From Desulfobacteraceae bacterium (lineage in GTDB: Bacteria; Desulfobacterota; Desulfobacteria; Desulfobacterales; ETH-SRB1), in NCBI GenBank assembly GCA_013202725.1, contig JABMRH010000292.1, positions 1-6,173 on the forward strand: a stretch of 6,173 nt of DNA, written 5' to 3'. The translations under genes were made by a program, and so were the position numbers. The notes under the pieces were generated by a model that saw only the letters and a list, made by a program, of their open reading frames with translations, was not told where the DNA came from and ran no database searches. Position 1 is the stretch's first letter; every line of letters begins with the position of its first letter. Of the stretch, positions 6,073 through 6,173 are shown piece by piece.

Positions 6073-6173
6073 CTAACTGTCTTTACCGGTTTCCACTTTT
6101 TCCCGGCCATTAACGGTTTCTTTGACTGCGCAATAAATGGTTTTGAAAAGTTCAGGAAAGCCGGATGGAGAGA
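6073..6173 (-). CDS. small MucR N-terminus-like protein, copy 2 (5' end outside window)
   Basis: The last 32 codons and the TAG stop (6073-6075) of a second copy of the 58-aa gene; the start lies beyond the window. Visible protein differences from copy 1 are few: SPSGFPEL for SPTGFSEL, AVKET for AIKET, and a final Ser for Lys. Five of the seven nucleotide differences from copy 1 fall at or near the C-terminal codons or are conservative, which is compatible with selection on the protein, although the sample is too small to prove it. The final G of the stop codon coincides with the right terminal base of the MITE-like element. Confidence 0.65.
   Translation of the reverse strand, partial: SPSGFPELFKTIYCAVKETVNGREKVETGKDS

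Larger units (their letters stand above)
5932..6073. mobile_element. 142-bp MITE-like element with 15-bp terminal inverted repeats
   Basis: The left end GAGACCTTTGCAAAA (5932-5946) and the right end TTTTGCAAAGCTCTC (6059-6073) are inverted repeats matching at 14 of 15 positions. The interior carries no coding capacity for a transposase and contains further inverted repeats (see the hairpins at 5945-5973 and 5980-6026). Size, terminal repeats and lack of a gene fit a non-autonomous miniature element mobilised in trans. TTTTGCAAAGGTCTC-type ends are familiar to me from repeats in Desulfobacterales, but I cannot name the parent IS. No clear target-site duplication is visible (TTTT before, TAAC after). 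An alternative is a conserved regulatory spacer of the duplicated small gene. Confidence 0.55.
5737..6173. repeat. tandem duplication, 333-bp period (gene plus spacer)
   Basis: Positions 5737-5840 align without gaps to 6070-6173, with 7 mismatches in 104 bp (about 93% identity). Three of the mismatches cluster within the last codons before the stop. The repeat runs out of the window on the right, so neither the true unit length nor the copy number is known. One unit appears to be a 177-bp small gene plus a 156-bp spacer that is almost entirely the MITE-like element. Confidence 0.85.

Noticed and set aside
5730..6173. CRISPR-like or short-spacer repeat array
   Set aside because: The repeats are about 100 bp or more with a 333-bp period and code for protein; there are no short direct repeats with unique spacers.

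Overview
The window is AT-rich bacterial DNA (roughly 40% GC by eye). It is dominated by two long, closely packed genes on the + strand, recB (230-3898) and recD (3891-5729), which encode two of the three subunits of the RecBCD helicase-nuclease (exodeoxyribonuclease V). Both look intact: helicase motifs are present in order in each, and the RecB nuclease triad (D1115, D1128, K1130) keeps the spacing known from E. coli RecB (13 and 2 residues). The genes overlap by 8 bp, which indicates one transcript and coupled translation. No recC is visible; it would have to lie upstream of the window or elsewhere.

The left flank (1-229) has no gene. It is a patchwork of short hairpin-forming intergenic repeats, among them a GC-rich imperfect palindrome at 23-72, a perfect 9-bp stem at 140-161, and a TTTGCG-rich unit at 181-205. 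Such repeats, and a further 27-bp palindrome inside the recB reading frame (1069-1095), recall the dispersed repeats of sulfate-reducing Desulfobacterota (Desulfobacterales and relatives). That is the most likely source, judged from memory of sequence style and not from a search.

The right flank (5730-6173) carries, on the - strand, two tandem near-identical copies of a very small gene. One copy is complete (5740-5916, 58 aa) and one is cut by the window end (6073-6173, last 32 aa). The visible parts are about 93% identical over 104 bp at a 333-bp period. The protein resembles the N-terminal helical part of MucR/Ros-type regulators but has no zinc-finger part. Between the copies lies a 142-bp element (5932-6073) with 15-bp terminal inverted repeats (14/15) and internal hairpins. 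It looks like a miniature inverted-repeat (MITE-like) element, and its right end supplies the last base of the second gene's stop codon.

Functionally, RecB and RecD act together, with RecC, to unwind and degrade double-stranded DNA ends and to load RecA. The small convergent genes have no evident link to this pathway and look like accessory DNA that has accumulated at the 3' end of the operon.
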